Positions 59,670 through 64,000 of a stretch of 64,000 nt of DNA are shown piece after piece. The notes under the pieces were generated by a model. It did not search any database. It was given only the letters and a program-made list of their open reading frames with translations, and was not told the origin of the DNA. The stretch's first letter is position 1, and each line of letters begins with the position of its first letter. Origin of the DNA: Heterobasidion occidentale (Eukaryota; Basidiomycota; Agaricomycetes; Russulales; Bondarzewiaceae); assembly GCA_039111635.1 (NCBI GenBank), contig JBCAQO010000011.1:62001-126000 (forward strand), read 5' to 3'. Made by a program: the position numbers and the translations under genes.

Positions 59670-61755
59670 ATGCACTCCATCTCCAACACGTCTTCTCGTG
59701 CTCTTCGTCGCGCCGCGGCCAAGGCTTCGCGCTCGACGCCTTCGCTCACCCGTGGTGCCCATAAGGAAATTAAGTTTTCCAACGAGGGCCGTGCGAGCAT
59801 TCTTAAGGGTGTTGATGTGCTGGCGAACGCTGTCAGCGTTACGCTTGGGCCTAAGGGTGTGTGCTCGTCCCTTGGAGCTGGTGTGTCATAACGAATGTGT
59901 GCTGACGTGGTGTGTAGGACGGAATGTCATCATCGAGCAGTCGTTCGGTGGTCCAAAAATCACAAAAGGTCAGTTCTTCCCTACTATGTTGATGATTCTT
60001 AACTAGTCTACGGGGATTTTTTTTGAATGGAGAGTATGCCGTTGGGTGTGCTACTCCTCTTACCGGATACTGTCCTTTTGCGCAATAATTGGTATATGTA
60101 CTCTCTGCTGACTCCTTCCTGTTATTAGATGGTGTCACTGTCGCCAAGGCCATCACTTTGAAGGACAAGTTTGAGAACCTGGGTGCACGGTATGTGTTCT
60201 CCAATATCTTCCTTTTCTGTATCTAAACTATATATTCAGCCTTGTTCAAGATGTTGCACAAAAGACCAACGAGGTTGCTGGTGATGGTACGACCACAGCT
60301 ACTGTTCTCGCTCGGGCAATCTACTCTGAGGGTGTCAAGAACGTCGCCGCGGGGTGCAATCCCATGGACCTTCGTCGTGGGTCGCAAGCTGCTGTCGAGC
60401 GCGTCGTCGAGTTTCTCTCCAAGAACACAAGACGATCACCACTACAGCTGAGATCGCCCAGGTCGCCACTATCTCTGCCAATGGCGATGTTCATGTCGGC
60501 AACTTGATTGCTCAAGCTATGGAGAAGGTTGGGAAAGAGGGTGTCATCACCGTCAAGGAGGGCCGGACGATCGAGGACGAGATCGAGATCACCGAGGGCA
60601 TGCGCTTCGACCGCGGTTTCATTTCGCCTTATTTCGTCACGGACGTGAAGGCCCAGAAGGTCGAGTTGAGAAGCCGTTGATTTTGTTGTCGGAGAAGAAG
60701 ATCTCCCTACTCCAGGACATCCTTCCTTCGCTCGAGGCCGCTGCTCAGGCTCGCCGCCCACTACTTATCATTGCCGAAGATGTTGACGGTGAAGCGCTTG
60801 CTGCGTGTATCCTCAACAAGCTCCGCGGTCAGCTCCAGGTTGCCGCAGTGAAGGCCCAGGCTTTGGTGACAACCGCAAGAGCATCTTGGGCGATCTTGCC
60901 ATCCTCACCGGTGGTACTGTCTTCACCGACGAGCTTGACATCAAGCTCGAGCGTGCAACCCCCGACCTCCTTGGCTCGACTGGCTCAGTCACGATCACGA
61001 AGGAGGATACTATTGTTCTGAACGGAGAGGGTAGCAAGGATTCCATCCAGGCACGCTGCGAGCAGATCCGGTCCATCATCGCGGACCCCACGACCAGCGA
61101 GTTCGATCGCACCAAGTTGCAGGAGCGCTTGGCTAAACTCAGCGGTGGTGTTGCCGTCATCAAGGTTGGTGGTGCGTCTGAGGTCGAGGTCGGCGAGAAG
61201 AAGGACCGCTATGACGACGCGCTCAACGCTACCCGTGCCGCCGTTGAGGAGGGTATCCTTCCCGGTGGCGGTGTTGCGCTCCTCAAGGCCTCCCTCGCGC
61301 TCGCTTCTTCCTCCCCTGGTTCCCCCAACCAATCCTCCATCTCTTCGACTTCGTCGAACCCTGATGTCAAGCCCATTCCTACCGCGAACTTCGACCAGGA
61401 CCTTGGTGTCTCGATTATCCGTCGTGCGCTCAGCTACCCCGCGCGGACGATCATGAACAATGCTGGCGAGGAGTCGAGCGTTATCATTGGCACGCTCACG
61501 TCGCAGTACGGCTCTCCCGACAAGTTCGCCTGGGGATACGACGCGAGCAAGGGCGAGTACGTTGACATGATCAAGGCGGGTATTGTTGACCCGTTGAAGG
61601 TTGTGCGGACGGCGCTGGTGGATGCTGCGGGTGTGGCGAGCTTGTTGACGACGAGCGAAGCGAGCATCGTGGATGGTGAGGAAGACAAGCCTCCCGCTGG
61701 TGGTATGGGCGGCATGGGCGGCATGGGCGGTATGGGAGGCATGGGCGGATTCTAA
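59670..61755 (+). CDS. HSP60: Mitochondrial chaperonin HSP60
   Basis: Group I chaperonin folding imported proteins in the mitochondrial matrix. Exons 59670-59856, 59918-59968, 60129-60189 and 60240-61755. The presequence is Arg/Ser/Ala-rich ([12 protein letters not shown]), then [41 protein letters not shown] and DGVTVAKAI. The ATP site is [29 protein letters not shown] and the [14 protein letters not shown] block precede a C-terminal GGM repeat tail ending GGMGGF. Three one-base losses break the frame in the last exon: near 60430 (NT/KT), near 60668 (VEL/EKPL) and near 60857 (VKA/PGFGDN). Each lies at a short run of identical bases, and sequence on both sides is fully conserved. An essential gene would not tolerate this, so I treat them as assembly errors. 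Confidence 0.93.
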
Positions 61756-62639
61756 GTCGGTAGGCGGTCTTTTGTTCGGAATTCAGATATGAAAAAGTAT
61801 CATCGCTTATCCTATTGTGTCTCGTCATGCACGTATCATGCACCCCGGCCACTCCCCCACATCATCCCCGTCTACGTCTTATCCCCCCGCACGCTAACCT
61901 CGCTCATGATTACGTTCTGCTCACTCGCACTACTTCCATACATTATTCACCTGTTATGTCGTTGCTCATCTGTTTTCTTTGGTTCTGACGAATGCAATCA
62001 CCACTCATCGATCAACGTTCGTGCTGTGCGTGTCCCGGGAGGGGAGAGTCTTGAATTTTTAGAGCGGCCTTGTTATTGCAAGTCGTTGATTGCGTCACAG
62101 CTATCATATGAGATACCGCCGGCGGTACCCCGCAGCGGGCGAAGCGGCGCCGTAGAGGTGATGCGAGGTTGTTTTACAAGCCGAGGTTCCGAATGAGACT
62201 CGACTGTCTGAGTCAGATCTGAGGCTATTGCAGGACGGCGGGACGACTCTGCTATGAGTCCGGAGACGGAGTTCATGCCGGATTGGGCATGGTAAAGCCA
62301 AGTTACGTGGAAGGCAGTGCGTCCGGCGGTTCGGCTAGCTTTCAGTGGAGTTTGTGAAAGAGGTGGGAGACATGATACGAAGACACGAAGTGACCGTTGA
62401 GACATAGGGAGATATCTATTTTCTGTGCGATGGAATGCTAGCGACGGGGCCAGGACGCGACGCGACGACCGTTCGGAAGAATCGGGCACGTGAGGGAGGG
62501 ATTTGATTTGTAACGTGGCTTACGCGAGCTTACGCGGAGGGCCGATCTGCGATCTGGCCGCGTCAGCATGTGCCGGTCAGGCTGCGAGTCCTCCCCCTTT
62601 CTATATTAATCTGCACCGGCACCTCTTCTTACTCATACC
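61756..62639. other. Intergenic, nothing recognised
   Basis: 3' region of HSP60 and upstream region of the second regulator. A pyrimidine-rich leader with CTATATTAA lies about 35 nt before the start at 62640. Confidence 0.4.
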
Positions 62640-64000
62640 ATGTCCTCTCCAGATGAGCGCCCGAGCGGCCCATTGTCCAGCAAAGCGAAGGAGGCGAAGC
62701 GGCAGCAGGCGAAGCGGGCGTGCGACCGGTGCAGGCAGCAGAAAGGTTTGTTTTCGTCGTGCCTTTCCGGTACAGTATCGCCCCCTGATATATAGGCTCG
62801 ACGTCTTGCTCTCTCAGCTCGTTGTAGGCGCATGTTTTCATAATTTTATGTTGTGTTTTTGAAGTTGATATTTTTGGGCAGGCAGCGCTTTGGCCGGCCC
62901 TGGAAGTCGGTGCTCGAATTGCGAGCTCGCCGACGCGGAGTGCACTTTTTTGTATGTGAAGGTACGTCGGGTCGTATTTATGGGCGAGGCGGTTTCTCTC
63001 CGCGCTAGTCAAGTCTTGTATGCGCGGCATGGAAGGTGTGCGGGCATGTTCTTTCACACACTTCGCTTGCGAAGCGAGCTTGGCTATGACGTCGTCGCTT
63101 CCCTTTTTGACTGCTACACTATCACCGTACGCCCCTGCCTGATTTACCTCAATTCTTGGTACATCATACCTGCACAACGCTCGAAGTAATGCTTACTCTT
63201 TCTTCCACAAGTAGAAACAGCGAATACCGAGGAACTCCCAGGCATATGTCAATCACCTCGAAAATCGCATCAAGACAATCGAGGGATTTCTGCAGAAGGT
63301 CCGTCTATTCAGCTTGCCGTCTCTGCTGGACACACTGACGAGAGGCAGGCGTTGCCCGACGTGGACATTCACGAAGGCCTGCTGCTTCCAGAAAGTCGCA
63401 CCAATGCGGAAGGCATGGCCGCCGTGGCTCAACCTGCCTACCCCCAGCTATCTACCTGTGCCCCCTTGACGCAAGGCCGCCCCAGCGTGGCGACGACCCC
63501 GGAAGAGCCCGAGCCCAGCGACGACGACTATGAATACAGATTGCCCGCGCTGGACGCAAAGCTCCAACACCTATCTATCCAGCAATACTACACTGCTTGG
63601 ATGGGCAAATCCAGCGAGGCGAACTTGGTCAAGCGAGCCGTAGAGGCCAGGTCAGAGTACTCGGCGAAACAGAAGGGGAGCCTTGGCTTTTCATTCCGGC
63701 TGAGGGCCGACTTTTGGACGCCGTCCCCAGTACGCTATCACCTCGTTATCGTTTTCTATGTGCAGCATTGATCCATATGAGCATTAGTGGGAACACATCG
63801 GCCCAGAAGTTAGGCTGAAAAAATACGACTTTCCCGCACCTGATCTTCTTTCAGAGCTCGTAGCACTGTATTTCAAAAACACGAACCTCATCGCGCCTCT
63901 CTTCCACCGTCCCACGTTTTATCAATCTGTCGCGGATGGTCTACATCATCAGAGCGACGGGTTTGCTCGAGTCTTGCTTCTCGTTTGTGCTGTCGGAGCG
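62640..64000 (+). CDS. Zn2Cys6 fungal-specific transcription factor, copy 2, 3' end off window
   Basis: Exons 62640-62745, 62818-62823 (6-nt micro-exon), 62882-62961, 63215-63298, 63349-63729 and 63788 onward past the window edge. The zinc cluster reads ACDRCRQQK-ARC-...-CSNC...EC. The third cysteine codon is completed only by the micro-exon (CTCGTT) joining exon 3. A dimerisation helix (YVNHLENRIKTIEGFLQK) follows. Then EPSDDDYEYRLPALDAKLQHLS and WMGKSSEANLVKRAVEARSEY match the copy at 12147 (EPSDDEYEYGM, WLGKSSDARLLQRAVDMKSNY). The last exon shows the middle homology region (LVALYFKNTNLIAPLFHRPTF, VLLLVCAVGA). Exon 3 is 80 nt in both copies. Nuclear regulator of unknown targets. Confidence 0.85.

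Noticed and set aside
59670..61755. HSP60 as a pseudogene
   Set aside because: The three breaks are single-base losses at homopolymers with full conservation around them; assembly error is simpler.
1..64000. CRISPR arrays, operons or bacterial signals
   Set aside because: Sequence is clearly eukaryotic with spliceosomal introns; no regularly spaced short repeats seen.

Overview
The window reads as nuclear DNA of an agaricomycete (mushroom-forming basidiomycete). Genes are split by many short GT-AG introns of about 50-60 nt. The gene content fits: a GH16 beta-glucanase, a seven-helix membrane family and a CxxC-rich orphan family that I associate with mushroom fungi, Zn2Cys6 regulators, and a block of Helitrons and a chromovirus. 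I built exon models by hand from splice signals and checked reading-frame phase. No homology search was run.

Layout: 0-7.4 kb carries a GH16 glycoside hydrolase (3' end off the window), a very small cytochrome c oxidase subunit 8 gene, an intron-containing tRNA-Thr(UGU) and a CxxC-rich protein. 7.4-10.5 kb has no gene I can support but holds a short retroposed copy with a poly(A) tail and a 13-bp target duplication. 10.5-15.7 kb carries a seven-helix membrane protein followed by a Zn2Cys6 transcription factor. 17.7-19.4 kb is farnesyl diphosphate synthase (ERG20).

From about 19.5 to 46.4 kb is a transposon island. Its base layer is a P-superfamily-like transposase gene on the minus strand. 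Two head-to-tail Helitrons (23295-36297) split that gene exactly between an A and a T; joining the two flanks restores an uninterrupted codon frame. The left Helitron is intact, while the right one carries two nonsense codons. Next to this lies a complete Ty3/gypsy chromovirus with 0.8-kb LTRs (37571-46448). It has broken gag/pol frames but an open integrase-chromodomain reading frame, followed by about 580 extra residues that include four 32-residue repeats.

46.4-64 kb is again host sequence: a kinase-like protein, PCNA with a long acidic insertion and two MCB boxes upstream, a FAD monooxygenase, then a second copy of the seven-helix gene, HSP60, and a second Zn2Cys6 regulator running off the right edge. 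The two seven-helix/regulator pairs are paralogous, and both regulators share a 6-nt micro-exon. Several conserved genes (HSP60, one seven-helix copy) carry single-base frame losses at short homopolymers, more likely assembly errors than real lesions, so frameshifts elsewhere in the window should be read with caution.
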